Translations under genes and position numbers: made by a program
The notes under the pieces: generated by a model
Told to the model about the DNA's origin: nothing
Database searches by the model: none
Seen by the model: the letters and a program-made list of their open reading frames with translations, nothing else
Shown: positions 18,099 to 26,875 of the stretch, piece by piece
Position numbering within the stretch: the first letter of the stretch is position 1
Layout of the letters: every line of letters starts with the position of its first letter
Source of the DNA: Candidatus Methylacidiphilales bacterium
Lineage (GTDB): Bacteria > Verrucomicrobiota > Verrucomicrobiia > Methylacidiphilales > CAZTYG01
Length of the DNA stretch: 64,000 bases
Assembly (NCBI GenBank): GCA_033875315.1
Contig: JANRJG010000003.1
Span: 186,001 to 250,000 of the forward strand
Reading direction: 5' to 3'

Positions 18099-19475
18099 TC
18101 AAACCGGTTTGGAAGGACGCGCGATTCCTCCGAGCCAGAGGAGGATCAAGGCGAGGGGATGGAGGAAGGCCATGGCCCAGAACCAGGGGGCATAGCCCTG
18201 TCCGGATATCGTTTCCAGCACGGGACCCAGCACTTGTTTGAAAGCCGTATCGAGGAAGCCAGCCGCTTTGTTGGAGGGGCCGGAGACCATGGCGGCCACG
18301 ATCATGTTCATGATGATGCCGCCCAGCGTGCTTCCCGCCGCCACCACACTGAAGATGGTCCCGAGCGAATGTTTGGGCGAAACGTCGACAATCAAGGCGC
18401 TGATGTTGATGAGCCAGGAGAGGGAGGCGAAGACAGCGACAGCTGTCAGCGCCATGGTCATCGGCAGTCCGCTGACCATGGCGACAAGCGGCGAAACCGG
18501 CATCAGACAGGCGCAACCCAGCATGACCCAGAGACGGGCTTTGACCGGGGCAACGCCCCGCTTGATGAGGACACCGGAGAACCACCCACCCGCCAGCGAT
18601 CCCACACCGGCCGCGGCGTAAACAATCCACGTGATGGTCAGGTCTTCCTGGGCCACGGCGAGGTCTGTGCTGAGAAACTTGGCGAACCAGAATTGATAGA
18701 AATACCAGACCGGGTCCGTGAGCAGCCTGCCGATCAGTAAGAGCCAGAGCGGTTTGAACATCAGCACTTTCCCCCATGACCAGGCCTTTTCGTCCGTCGC
18801 CGGGTTTTCCACCACTCCCTCTTCGATGAGTTCCAGCTCTGTTTCGGACACGAAGCGGCTTTCGCGTGGTTTCCGGTAAAGCAAAAGCCAGGGAATGACC
18901 CAGAGAAGGCCTGCGATGCCGGTGATGAGAAAGGCCATGCGCCACCCCGTTCCGTGGCCGAAAAGCGAGTTCACCCATGGCATGCCTCCCGCATAGTCAT
19001 ACATGGCGATGGGGATGACCACGTAGGGCGCCAAGGTGGCCCCGACGGTCGCTCCCATGGTGTAAAAGCCGATGGCCAGCGCCCGCTCCCGCGAGGGAAA
19101 CCACTCGGAGACGATCTTGGAAGCCGCCGGCCAGATTCCCGCCTCGCCCAGTCCGAGGGAGAAACGGGCCATGCTCATCGAGCGCATGCCCTGGACCCAG
19201 GCGGTGACGATGTTGGACATCGACCACCAAACGACAAAGAGAAGGGTGCTGTTGCGCGCGCCCATGCGGTCGACCAACTTACCGGAAACGAGGTAGGCCA
19301 GGGTGTAGGCGACCAGGAAGATATTGAGAATATTGGCGTAGTCGCGGTCGTCGATCCCGAGATCCGCCTGGATGGTTGGAGCGAGGACCGAAAGCACCTG
19401 ACGGTCGACGTAGTTGAGGACGGCGGCCAGAAAAACCAGCACGACAATCCACCAGCGCATACCTTTGATTTTCAT
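18099..19475 (-). CDS. ExuT-like MFS transporter (ACS family)
   Basis: The 458-residue protein has twelve hydrophobic segments. The first helix ends NYVDRQVLSVLAPTIQADLG, and GLGEAGIWPAASKIVSEWFP is the motif after helix 4, both typical of hexuronate/glucarate/sialate symporters. The cytosolic loop (RKPRESRFVSETELELIEEG) is standard length. It imports organic sugar acids or related monosaccharides across the inner membrane. The start follows the GH9-like stop by 3 bases. It is close in type to the protein at 1-1171 but clearly different in sequence, so the two may handle different monomers. Fucose-type transporters belong to a different MFS group, so this gene alone does not establish how fucose is taken up. 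Confidence 0.9.
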   Translation of the reverse strand: MKIKGMRWWIVVLVFLAAVLNYVDRQVLSVLAPTIQADLGIDDRDYANILNIFLVAYTLAYLVSGKLVDRMGARNSTLLFVVWWSMSNIVTAWVQGMRSMSMARFSLGLGEAGIWPAASKIVSEWFPSRERALAIGFYTMGATVGATLAPYVVIPIAMYDYAGGMPWVNSLFGHGTGWRMAFLITGIAGLLWVIPWLLLYRKPRESRFVSETELELIEEGVVENPATDEKAWSWGKVLMFKPLWLLLIGRLLTDPVWYFYQFWFAKFLSTDLAVAQEDLTITWIVYAAAGVGSLAGGWFSGVLIKRGVAPVKARLWVMLGCACLMPVSPLVAMVSGLPMTMALTAVAVFASLSWLINISALIVDVSPKHSLGTIFSVVAAGSTLGGIIMNMIVAAMVSGPSNKAAGFLDTAFKQVLGPVLETISGQGYAPWFWAMAFLHPLALILLWLGGIARPSKPV

Positions 19476-19478
19476 GAC

Positions 19479-21227
19479 TTAGGGGCTTGGGGTGGTTTTT
19501 GTTTGTTGATCGAAGCGCAGGTAGGCCAGGCTGATGCACCAGCTTGCGCCGTAGTTGACCCAGCCCTCGGGATGGCGGTAGGCACCTTCGGGATTGAAGG
19601 GAAACATCTCTGTGCCGGGGGCAGAAGAGATGGACCCGCGGCAGAGTTCCAGCCGGGCGCATACATCTTCCTTGTAGTGTTTCGGCCAACCACGTTCCAC
19701 CTCGGGGAAGCCCATGGCGGGCTTGGCGGGCGCTGCGGCCAGACGCGGATTACGACCGAAGACGTGATCGATGGCCGCAGTGGAAATCTGCTCCAGGCGG
19801 GCCTTCTTCTTCGGGTCGTCCACCACCCAGCTTGCCGCTGTGGCAATGGCAGGAAACGATACGAGATTGCCCACATCATTGATTTTGGGAATCGACCAAT
19901 GGTCTTTTAAATCGAACCTCCGGTAGTCCCAGAGATTTTCGGAGCGGCTGAGGGCGACATCCACCCAGGCGTTGATTTTTTCCTTCAGTCCCGCAGGGGC
20001 GCTTTCCGGGTATTTTTGGAGGAGCCAGACCAGGTTGGGGATCGTGCGGTGCTCGCTCATCCGGTGGCCTTTGGTGGTGCGGGGATCGTTCCAGTCAAGG
20101 TTCTTGACGCACCATTCCGCCTGTTGCGTGGCAGCCCAGAGGTAAAGCCCGGCATCGTCCCGGCCTTCACGCTTGGCCACTTCATGCATGAGGAGATTGG
20201 GGACAATGGAGTGACCGGGAGCGTGCCGTCCCTTGTAGGGATGGAGTAATCCGCCCATGGGGTTGCCTTCGGTGAGGTCTTCGGGCGTGAGGTAGGTTTT
20301 CGGGTCCCACCAGGAACTGATGGCGAGCGAGGGCTTCCAATTGCCGAAACAAAAGTCGCGGCAGCGTTGATAGAAAGATTCCGGCAGCCACTTCTTGAGG
20401 ACCGGCCAGGCCCAGAGAACGTAGGCGACCTGTTCCACGGTCTGGGGGTGGACTTTCCATTTGTCCGGATCTTTTGAAGGATCATGGGTGAGGGGATTGA
20501 CGAGATAGAAACCCGCGCCCCAATGGATCAGCTTCACCACATCCGGAGCATTGACTGCGGGAGGTTCGAGGTCGTAGTAGGCCCGCACCGAATTCATGAA
20601 GCCCTTGCCGCCGGGATCCTTGTCGTTGAAGGCAAAATCAGAAGCCGTCACCCGCTTCTTGTCCGCACGCCAATCGATTTGTCTGGGCATGGCCTCCACC
20701 CCTTTGGGGTCGGCCAGATAAAACATCACCAAAGCGGGAAGAATGGCGTCATAGTAAGTGCCGTCGCGCCAGGGACAGCCGCCGAAGGCGCTGGGGTGCG
20801 TGCCGACCGCCGAACGGGCATCGATCAAGAAATCTACCGCCGGTTGCCAGAATTGCTCCCGGTAAAGATGGGGGCGAACGAGAAAGGGATCACTGACGGT
20901 TTTCGCGGCATCCTCGATCTCGATCACCCAACGCGCGCGAGAATCCTTGGGCTGGAAGGTGGAAAAATCGCCGATACCCGCACGGATGACCCCACGTGCG
21001 AGGGCATCACCGCCTTCTGCCGGGCGCACCTGAAAAGCTGTTCCCTCGGTGGCCCTGGGAGCGGTGAAGCGTTTGGCGCGGGCGTTTTCGTAGCCGACCT
21101 GATTGACGGCCACCGGTTGCGGACCCAAGGCAGGATCCTGTGCCACCACCAAGGGAGTCATTCCCCCGGAGAGCAAGATCGTCAGTAGGAATCGATGACG
21201 GGCTAATGCCGGGAGATTCATCACCAT
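19479..21227 (-). CDS. GH9-like glycosidase with N-terminal CelD-type Ig domain
   Basis: The protein has 582 residues and a signal peptide ending near PLVVAQ. Residues 35-110 form the CelD_N domain (PVAVNQVGYENARAKRFTAP). The remainder is an (alpha/alpha)6-type barrel with GGCPWRDGTYYDAILPALVM in place of the usual DAGD base motif, and a C-terminal part (WVNYGASWCISLAYLRF) that only loosely follows the GH9 end. The catalytic residues of cellulase-type GH9 are therefore not clearly kept. It could be a divergent GH9 exo-enzyme or another hydrolase with the same architecture. It is the first gene after the AraC regulator and has its own candidate promoter. Confidence 0.75.
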   Translation of the reverse strand: MVMNLPALARHRFLLTILLSGGMTPLVVAQDPALGPQPVAVNQVGYENARAKRFTAPRATEGTAFQVRPAEGGDALARGVIRAGIGDFSTFQPKDSRARWVIEIEDAAKTVSDPFLVRPHLYREQFWQPAVDFLIDARSAVGTHPSAFGGCPWRDGTYYDAILPALVMFYLADPKGVEAMPRQIDWRADKKRVTASDFAFNDKDPGGKGFMNSVRAYYDLEPPAVNAPDVVKLIHWGAGFYLVNPLTHDPSKDPDKWKVHPQTVEQVAYVLWAWPVLKKWLPESFYQRCRDFCFGNWKPSLAISSWWDPKTYLTPEDLTEGNPMGGLLHPYKGRHAPGHSIVPNLLMHEVAKREGRDDAGLYLWAATQQAEWCVKNLDWNDPRTTKGHRMSEHRTIPNLVWLLQKYPESAPAGLKEKINAWVDVALSRSENLWDYRRFDLKDHWSIPKINDVGNLVSFPAIATAASWVVDDPKKKARLEQISTAAIDHVFGRNPRLAAAPAKPAMGFPEVERGWPKHYKEDVCARLELCRGSISSAPGTEMFPFNPEGAYRHPEGWVNYGASWCISLAYLRFDQQTKTTPSP

Positions 21228-21269
21228 TGAATCAAACGCATTTCAGACAATCTGTCCAGTCGTGCTGCG

Positions 21270-21297
21270 TATATAATTTATAGATTCGCTTATACAA
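21270..21297 (-). promoter_or_regulatory. Candidate sigma70 promoter between regulator and GH9-like gene
   Basis: On the minus strand TTGTAT and TATATA are separated by 16 bases, in a locally AT-rich 62-base gap. The -35 overlaps the stop codon of the AraC gene, and the -10 lies 42 bases before the GH9-like ATG. It would let the genes from 21227 down to 1 be driven apart from the upstream cassette. Confidence 0.45.
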
Positions 21298-22147
21298 TTC
21301 GGTCATTTTGCATGTTGCGAGGCGGTTTGCCGGTTTGGCTTTTGAACCACTTGGAAAAGTGGGACAAGTAGGTGAAACCGAGCTCGATGGAAACCTCCTT
21401 TACCCGGGCACCGGGTTGGAGCAGGCGGTGCCGTGCGTGTTCGAGTCGCAGCCGGTTCCAGTATTGAGCGGGTGTGCTGCGTAGTTCGCGGCGGAATAGA
21501 CGAACGAGGTGATTCGGGCTCAGTTTGACTCTGGCAGCGAGTTGTTCCCATTCGAGGGGTTCGGCCAGATCGCCTGTCTGCATGAGATCGAGCACCTTGC
21601 GAACACGTGCGTCGATGCCGGTATGGCCGGATGGGGAAACACCCCGTTCGGCGAGAACTTTGGACAAGGTCACCAGCCAGCGGAACAAGAGTCGTTCGAT
21701 TTGAAAGTACTGGGCCAGATCCACCTCGTGGTCTCGTACATCCCAGGTGTCGGGGTTGATGCGATTCATTGTTTGCAGGATGGGGCGCACCCCTTTTTCC
21801 AACTCGGGGGCATCTTTTCCCTCCACAACCAGGCTCAGCCCCTTGTCGAACAGATGGGAGCCATCCGGCCAGCGCGCTTCGAAGGCGATGGAAATCAGCC
21901 GGGCATCCGGGGAGAAGCTCTGTGCCCGCTTGCCGGGTTTGACGATGAGCCACTGGCCCGGCTTGGCGAGATGGCATTGGTTCCCGTGTTCCACCTGGGC
22001 CCAGCCCTCGCGCACCAACCAGGCTCCGCTATTCGTGTATTCCGTGGAGTGCAGCACTCCGTCCGCATCTTCCTTCCCGCGTGCCACGGGCAGGTTGTAG
22101 CACCACAGCAAGTGGATGTTCAGATTGAGCCAGTCGCGGTAACGCAT
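21290..22147 (-). CDS. AraC-family transcriptional regulator
   Basis: The chosen ATG at 22147 (MRYRDWLNLNIHLLW) gives 285 residues. A start at 22222 would overlap the end of the esterase gene. The N-terminal half looks like a cupin-type sensing domain (WLVREGWAQVEHGNQCHLAKPGQWLIVKPG). The C-terminal two helix-turn-helix units are clear: LEWEQLAARVKLSPNHLVRLFRRE and VKEVSIELGFTYLSHFSKWFK. It likely senses a mono- or oligosaccharide and activates this cluster. It sits inside the run of catabolic genes, right before a candidate promoter at 21270-21297. This arrangement fits local autoregulation. Confidence 0.93.
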   Translation of the reverse strand: MRYRDWLNLNIHLLWCYNLPVARGKEDADGVLHSTEYTNSGAWLVREGWAQVEHGNQCHLAKPGQWLIVKPGKRAQSFSPDARLISIAFEARWPDGSHLFDKGLSLVVEGKDAPELEKGVRPILQTMNRINPDTWDVRDHEVDLAQYFQIERLLFRWLVTLSKVLAERGVSPSGHTGIDARVRKVLDLMQTGDLAEPLEWEQLAARVKLSPNHLVRLFRRELRSTPAQYWNRLRLEHARHRLLQPGARVKEVSIELGFTYLSHFSKWFKSQTGKPPRNMQNDRIV

Positions 22148-22199
22148 GAGTTGGGGTCTCGCTCCTGTCGTTTGGAACGGCTTGTCCGGCGGGGAGCAT

Positions 22200-23525
22200 T
22201 CAATGAACGAGTGAGCCAGCAAGAAGAATGGCGGCGAGTTGCAGCACAGGTTTTGGTGCTAGGTCAGGTTGTTTGTAATTCTTCCCCTCCTTTTTGAGGA
22301 TGGCCGCGTGGTCGGGAAGTTCGGAGAGAAATTCGATCTTCACACGATGTGGGCCGCGGGAAAGCGACTCCGGGTAAAACCACGCCTTGTGGCTGACCCG
22401 GCCTGCATAGGAATAAGAATCGAAAAAGGTCGCGTTGAGCGGCGGACGATCATCCACCGTGACACGGAACAGGCCGGCGGCCATGCCGCGAAATCCGGAC
22501 AAGCCGAAGCCCGTGCCTTCAAAGCTGAACTCTATGGTATCTCCCGCCTGGGAGGTTTCCCACACGCCGGGGAAATACTCGCTGATACGCTGTCGTTGTT
22601 CGGTGCCATCGGGCGGCTCGATTTTTTGCCAACCGGCGCTGCGCTGCACGCCCGACGCGTCAATAGCGACCATGCTGCCGTTTTCCCAATTGTCCTTCTC
22701 CAACGGTTCGGGCAGTGGATGGGGCCCGGGAAGACCAGCCGCTCGGATGGCGGGCATGGAGCGCACGATCGCTTCGAGGTAGAGTTTGTGGCCGGTTTCG
22801 AAAAGCGGATGGGTGCCGTCCGTGCTGAAGACCATCGGGCCGCCGACAGGGGCATCTTTGGCCGGGGCGGGGCCGGAGAAGATGAGCTTCCCCTCGTCGA
22901 CAAGGCTGACGATCCCGGGGCCAAAATCAATCGTCGGAACGCCGTAGTGGTCGGCAACTTTTTTCATATTCTCGACCACCTGCGGGGAGCGGCCTTCTTT
23001 CAGTATTTTTAACATCCCACTTGATACGGTGAACACCAGACAGACCTCCGCTTTCGGGTCGTGACGGCGGATCTGCCGTACTATTCCTTCGACGGACTCA
23101 ACGGCACGCTGGTCGGTCGCCCCCGCACCGTTGACCGCGAACTCGACAAAGACAAGATCGGGCCCATGGTGCAGCACATGCTCTTTCAATCGGCAGGCGC
23201 CAAACTCCGCGCCGGTTCCGGAGATGGTTGCGCGGATTTGACTGACTTTGGCCTGCGGGTATTGCTGGGCGACCCAATCGCGGGAGAGATCGCGCCATCC
23301 CCAAGCTTCGGTGATGCTGCCACCCAGGTAGGCGATCCGCACGGGACCACCTGCTTCGAGTTTGGCGAAAAAGTTGGGCAAGCCCGACCGTGGTTGACAC
23401 TCCGGGATGGGGGATCCTGCGGCGACAGGTGCCGCAGGAAGGTTTGTGGCCGCCAGGTTCAAAGACACACAAAGGATCACAATCGAGAATGGTGAGGTCT
23501 TGGCCAATGGCTTCTTGATATTCAT
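22200..23525 (-). CDS. SGNH/GDSL-type esterase with C-terminal beta domain
   Basis: The 441-residue protein has a signal peptide ending near NLPAAPVAA. SGNH blocks are visible: block I RIAYLGGSITEAWGW with the Ser, a Gly-containing block (SGTGAEFGACR), an Asn-containing block (VEFAVNGAG) and the Asp-x-x-His block STDGTHPL. The remaining residues form a beta-rich domain of about 130 residues (WENGSMVAID to RVKIEFLSE). Enzymes of this class remove acetyl or other acyl groups from polysaccharides; the exact ester is not known. It lies between the GH128 pair and the regulator, so deacetylation before backbone cleavage is a reasonable role. A rhamnogalacturonan-type or sialate-type acetylesterase are alternatives. 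Confidence 0.85.
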   Translation of the reverse strand: MNIKKPLAKTSPFSIVILCVSLNLAATNLPAAPVAAGSPIPECQPRSGLPNFFAKLEAGGPVRIAYLGGSITEAWGWRDLSRDWVAQQYPQAKVSQIRATISGTGAEFGACRLKEHVLHHGPDLVFVEFAVNGAGATDQRAVESVEGIVRQIRRHDPKAEVCLVFTVSSGMLKILKEGRSPQVVENMKKVADHYGVPTIDFGPGIVSLVDEGKLIFSGPAPAKDAPVGGPMVFSTDGTHPLFETGHKLYLEAIVRSMPAIRAAGLPGPHPLPEPLEKDNWENGSMVAIDASGVQRSAGWQKIEPPDGTEQRQRISEYFPGVWETSQAGDTIEFSFEGTGFGLSGFRGMAAGLFRVTVDDRPPLNATFFDSYSYAGRVSHKAWFYPESLSRGPHRVKIEFLSELPDHAAILKKEGKNYKQPDLAPKPVLQLAAILLAGSLVH

Positions 23526-23605
23526 CTGGGCAGGATTTCTAAGGACAGCGATTCGATTGATTTTTCGTCTTTAAAACTTACTGCAAACTAACAATCTTGT
23601 ATGCA

Positions 23606-24460
23606 TTATGCGTCTCGGTAACATTGGCCGAGGGGAGTGAGGTTGCCATCGGCATCAAAGAGGGCGCTGCTGTAAAGCGGGATGCTCGTGGTTTTGGCGG
23701 GAAACCAGGCGTAACGTTCGACGAAGTCGAGCTTGTCCAGCATGGGCAGGACCTGCTCCATGAAACGCAGCACGGTCTCGGGCTTGTGCTTGTTCTCCTC
23801 GACGCTTTTGGCGTTCCAATCCCCGACCGCGAATTCGGTGATCCAGAGCGGAAGCCCGAACATTTGATATACCTTTTCCAGCCGTTTGACGAAGGCCTCC
23901 GGATTCGGGCCGCCGTAGGAATGCACACAGACAAAATCCACCCGCAGACTGCGTTGCTTCGCGGCAGCCATGAACTGGACCATCCACTCGGTATCCGGGT
24001 GTGTGCAGCCAGGACTGCCAAGGCGCAGGCCGGTCTCCATCAGCAACGGCCAGGCCGCGAGGGTCTGCTCAAGCGTCATGTTGCCCTGCTTCTCTTTGTC
24101 GGGCTCGTTGAATCCAAGTAGCTCCTTGATGCCCGCCGTTTTGGCCGCGACAGCCGTTTCGGAAATCACGCCGGGATCGCCGCCGTAACGATAAATCATG
24201 GGGATGAATTCGGTGCCGTCCGGCTTGGTTTCCGGAATCCGGTGATTCCAGGAATAGAACCATTTGCAACGGAGGTCGGTCAGTTTTTTCTCCCAGCCGG
24301 GAAACTTCACCGTCTGGCCAAGCCCTTTCTTCTTTGCCCCCTGGGGCAGGATGGCTTCTGGAGTGACCAACTGGCGCTGACAGGCAGCAAACGAAATGGC
24401 GGCGGCAGAGGCGGTGGATAGGCTGATGAATTTTCGACGGCTGATCATAAGTTTCCGCAT
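23606..24460 (-). CDS. GH128-like (Glyco_hydro_cc) exported hydrolase, copy 1
   Basis: The 284-residue protein has a twin-arginine signal (SRRKFISLSTASAAA), with MISRRKF at 24448 an equally good start. The barrel is short and shows LLGFNEPDKEKQG with the candidate acid/base Glu, VHSYGGPNPEAF and LWITEFAVGDWNA with the candidate nucleophile Glu, followed by VERYAWFPA. This set of motifs marks the Asl1-like/GH128 family of beta-1,3-glucanases. It is a paralogue of the next gene upstream (24515-25354); both share the GFNEPD, HSYGGPNPEAF and WITEFAVGDWNAK blocks. Activity on laminarin-like beta-1,3 glucan is predicted from family membership only. Confidence 0.85.
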   Translation of the reverse strand: MRKLMISRRKFISLSTASAAAISFAACQRQLVTPEAILPQGAKKKGLGQTVKFPGWEKKLTDLRCKWFYSWNHRIPETKPDGTEFIPMIYRYGGDPGVISETAVAAKTAGIKELLGFNEPDKEKQGNMTLEQTLAAWPLLMETGLRLGSPGCTHPDTEWMVQFMAAAKQRSLRVDFVCVHSYGGPNPEAFVKRLEKVYQMFGLPLWITEFAVGDWNAKSVEENKHKPETVLRFMEQVLPMLDKLDFVERYAWFPAKTTSIPLYSSALFDADGNLTPLGQCYRDA

Positions 24461-24514
24461 TTGTTAGACTAGTGCATTAATTTGGGATGAAAATAGAATG
24501 GAAGAGTCAGGACT

Positions 24515-25354
24515 TCAGGCGTCGCGGTAACATTGGCCCAGTTCTGTCAGCTTTCCCTCCAGGTCGAAAAGCGCGCTGGTGCCGACTGGAGGACTGTCCG
24601 CACTGGCGGAAAACCATGAGTAACGTTCGAGGAAGTCCAAGCGATCCAGTTTGGGCAGGACTTTGTCCATGAAACGCAGCACCGTCTTGGGGTCGTGTTT
24701 GTTCTCCTCGACGGTCTTGGCGTTCCAGTCACCCACGGCAAACTCGGTGATCCAGAGCGGGCGGTTGAACATCTCGTGGACTTTCTCCAGCCGGTTGAGG
24801 AAGGCCTCTGGATTAGGACCACCATACGAATGGATGCAGACAAAGTCCACCCGGAGTTTCCGTTCCTCCACCCCGGCCATGAAATCGATCATCCATTGCT
24901 TGTCCGGGTGAACGCAGGCGGGACTGCCGATGCGCAATCCGGTTTCCATGTACATCGGCCAGAGGTCGAGGGCCTGTTCCACGGTGAGACCATCTTGGTG
25001 TTTGGTGTCGGGCTCGTTGAATCCGAGCACTTCTTTGATGTCGTGCCCGGCAAAACTTTCCCTGATTTTGGCCACCATTTCTGGTTTCGAGTGCCGACTG
25101 CGGATCATGGGCACGAAGGCCATGCCCTTGGGGGCGTCGTCAGGGACAAACCCGGCCCAAGTGTAGAACCATTTGGCATGAAGGCTGGTGAGTTTCTCGG
25201 CCCAACCGGGACTGTCGCCCGCCGTGGTGCAGAAGCCTTTTTTCTTCGAGCCCGACTGGAGATAAACCGGGACGGTCTCTTGGGAAAATCCGGTGGTGGT
25301 CGTCAGCGCTGCGGCGGCGGTCGAGAGACCGATGAATGTGCGGCGCGTGATCAT
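24515..25354 (-). CDS. GH128-like (Glyco_hydro_cc) exported hydrolase, copy 2
   Basis: This 279-residue paralogue of the gene at 23606-24460 starts with a twin-arginine signal (TRRTFIGLSTAAAAL, cut near TGFSQ). GFNEPDTKHQDG and ITEFAVGDWNAKTVEENKHD hold the two candidate catalytic glutamates. The copies are 54 bases apart and share signal type, length, and core motifs, which points to a tandem duplication followed by divergence of the first half. It follows the sulfatase gene by 18 bases. The shared Tat route implies folding before export. Confidence 0.85.
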   Translation of the reverse strand: MITRRTFIGLSTAAAALTTTTGFSQETVPVYLQSGSKKKGFCTTAGDSPGWAEKLTSLHAKWFYTWAGFVPDDAPKGMAFVPMIRSRHSKPEMVAKIRESFAGHDIKEVLGFNEPDTKHQDGLTVEQALDLWPMYMETGLRIGSPACVHPDKQWMIDFMAGVEERKLRVDFVCIHSYGGPNPEAFLNRLEKVHEMFNRPLWITEFAVGDWNAKTVEENKHDPKTVLRFMDKVLPKLDRLDFLERYSWFSASADSPPVGTSALFDLEGKLTELGQCYRDA

Positions 25355-25372
25355 GATGGTTTTCTTTGCGCC

Positions 25373-26872
25373 TTAGGGGCTGGGGGGCCCGATTTTTCCC
25401 GTTTCTTTTTTCGGCTTCATCGGGGCCATGCGGTTCATTTCACGACGCCACTCCAGCATACGGTTCCAATCGTCCGCACTCGCGGTCTTTGGATCGAAGG
25501 TGCTGGAGTCGACGGTGACATAGAGCCTGCGGTAGGCCTCTTCATTGAAATTTGGATTGGGCGTATTGATCTGCACCTTGTTTACCGCGCGCCACTCCGC
25601 CAGTGAAGTTTTGAGTGCTGCCACCCGGGCGGGTTCCCGGGCCGCGAGATCCTGTTTTTGTCCGACATCGGACGACAGGTCGTAGAGTTCCGTTTTTTCT
25701 TCGTCGTAGTATTCAACCAGCAGCCATCGGCCATCGCGCACGACTCCGCTTGGGCGCCCCCCCTGGTTGGTGTAATGGGGAAAATGCCAGAAGAGCTTTC
25801 GCTGTGGAAACGCTCCCCCGGTGAGTCCTTGGGCAAAGCTGCTGCCATCCAGACCGGGGGGCTGGAGGGCACCGGCCAATTCCAGCAAAGTGGGAATCCA
25901 GTCCACATTGTTGACCGGGGCATCGACCACCTGTCCCGGGGGCACATGCCCCGGCCAACGCACGATCAAGGGAATCCGCTGCCCCCCCTCGTATGTATGA
26001 CCTTTGCCGGCCCGAAAGGGGGTGTTGTGGGTCACGCGGGTGTGGCCGCCTTCGGGCACGTGGAGGCCTCCGTTATCGGAAGTGAAGACCACGATGGTGT
26101 TCTCCGCCAATCCCAGTTCTTCCAGACGCTTGAGCAAGATCCCCACCGTGTCATCCAAGGTCTCGATCAGTGCCGCATAGACCGGCTCGAAGGCCTGCGC
26201 ATTTTTTTCCACCAGTTCCTGCTTGGCGGTATAGGAAATGTGAGGGGTGTAGTGGCTCAGATACGCCACGAAGGGACGATTCTTGTTCGACTCGATGAAC
26301 TTGATCGTTTCTCGGGTCAGTTCGTATTCCGCCTTGCCCCCCTCAATCTTGGAAGGGGTGGTATTTTTCCCATCGCCGGGGTGGTAAACAAAATCGAAAC
26401 CATGTTCGGCGGGCCCTGGATTATCGCCGACATGCCACTTTCCGATCAGACCGGTGGTGTAGCCATTGGCCTGGAAGTAGCGCGGGAGCATCTTCACCGA
26501 GAGCGGCACGTTCAACATGATCTCCGGTTGGAGGACCCGCTGGGAAATCGCATCCGGGCGGCCGGGGAGATAAGTGGTCATGTGCAGCCGGGCCGGATTG
26601 AGACCGGTGAGCAGCCCGGCGCGCGAGGGCGAACAGATGGCCTGGGAGGCATAGGCGGATGTGAAGCGCATACCCTCTGCGGCCAAACGGTCCAGATGAG
26701 GCGTATGGTGCTCGGCTCGTCCGTAGCAATGCAGATCATGGATGCCCAGATCGTCACAAAGAATGAAAACGATGTTCGGCCGGGGCTTGGGAGGGTGATC
26801 TTTTTGGGGGATGACCCACACCAATAGGGTGATCATCCCCAGCATACATGGGATGGTGAGGGATTTTTTCAT
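25373..26872 (-). CDS. Type I sulfatase
   Basis: The 499-residue protein has an N-terminal hydrophobic export segment (MKKSLTIPCMLGMITLLVWV), possibly retained as an anchor. NIVFILCDDLGIHDLHCYG holds the metal aspartates, and AICSPSRAGLLTG the maturation motif with Cys80 as the formylglycine site. GKWHVGDNPGP, FTSDNGGLHVPEGG and AGKGHTYEGGQRIP are further family motifs. It hydrolyses sulfate esters, probably on the polysaccharide targeted by the neighbouring glycosidases. The ATG lies just 3 bases after the stop of the pseudopilin-cassette protein A gene. The two sulfatases of this cluster are not close paralogues, which suggests different ester positions. Confidence 0.93.
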   Translation of the reverse strand: MKKSLTIPCMLGMITLLVWVIPQKDHPPKPRPNIVFILCDDLGIHDLHCYGRAEHHTPHLDRLAAEGMRFTSAYASQAICSPSRAGLLTGLNPARLHMTTYLPGRPDAISQRVLQPEIMLNVPLSVKMLPRYFQANGYTTGLIGKWHVGDNPGPAEHGFDFVYHPGDGKNTTPSKIEGGKAEYELTRETIKFIESNKNRPFVAYLSHYTPHISYTAKQELVEKNAQAFEPVYAALIETLDDTVGILLKRLEELGLAENTIVVFTSDNGGLHVPEGGHTRVTHNTPFRAGKGHTYEGGQRIPLIVRWPGHVPPGQVVDAPVNNVDWIPTLLELAGALQPPGLDGSSFAQGLTGGAFPQRKLFWHFPHYTNQGGRPSGVVRDGRWLLVEYYDEEKTELYDLSSDVGQKQDLAAREPARVAALKTSLAEWRAVNKVQINTPNPNFNEEAYRRLYVTVDSSTFDPKTASADDWNRMLEWRREMNRMAPMKPKKETGKIGPPSP

Positions 26873-26875
26873 GGC

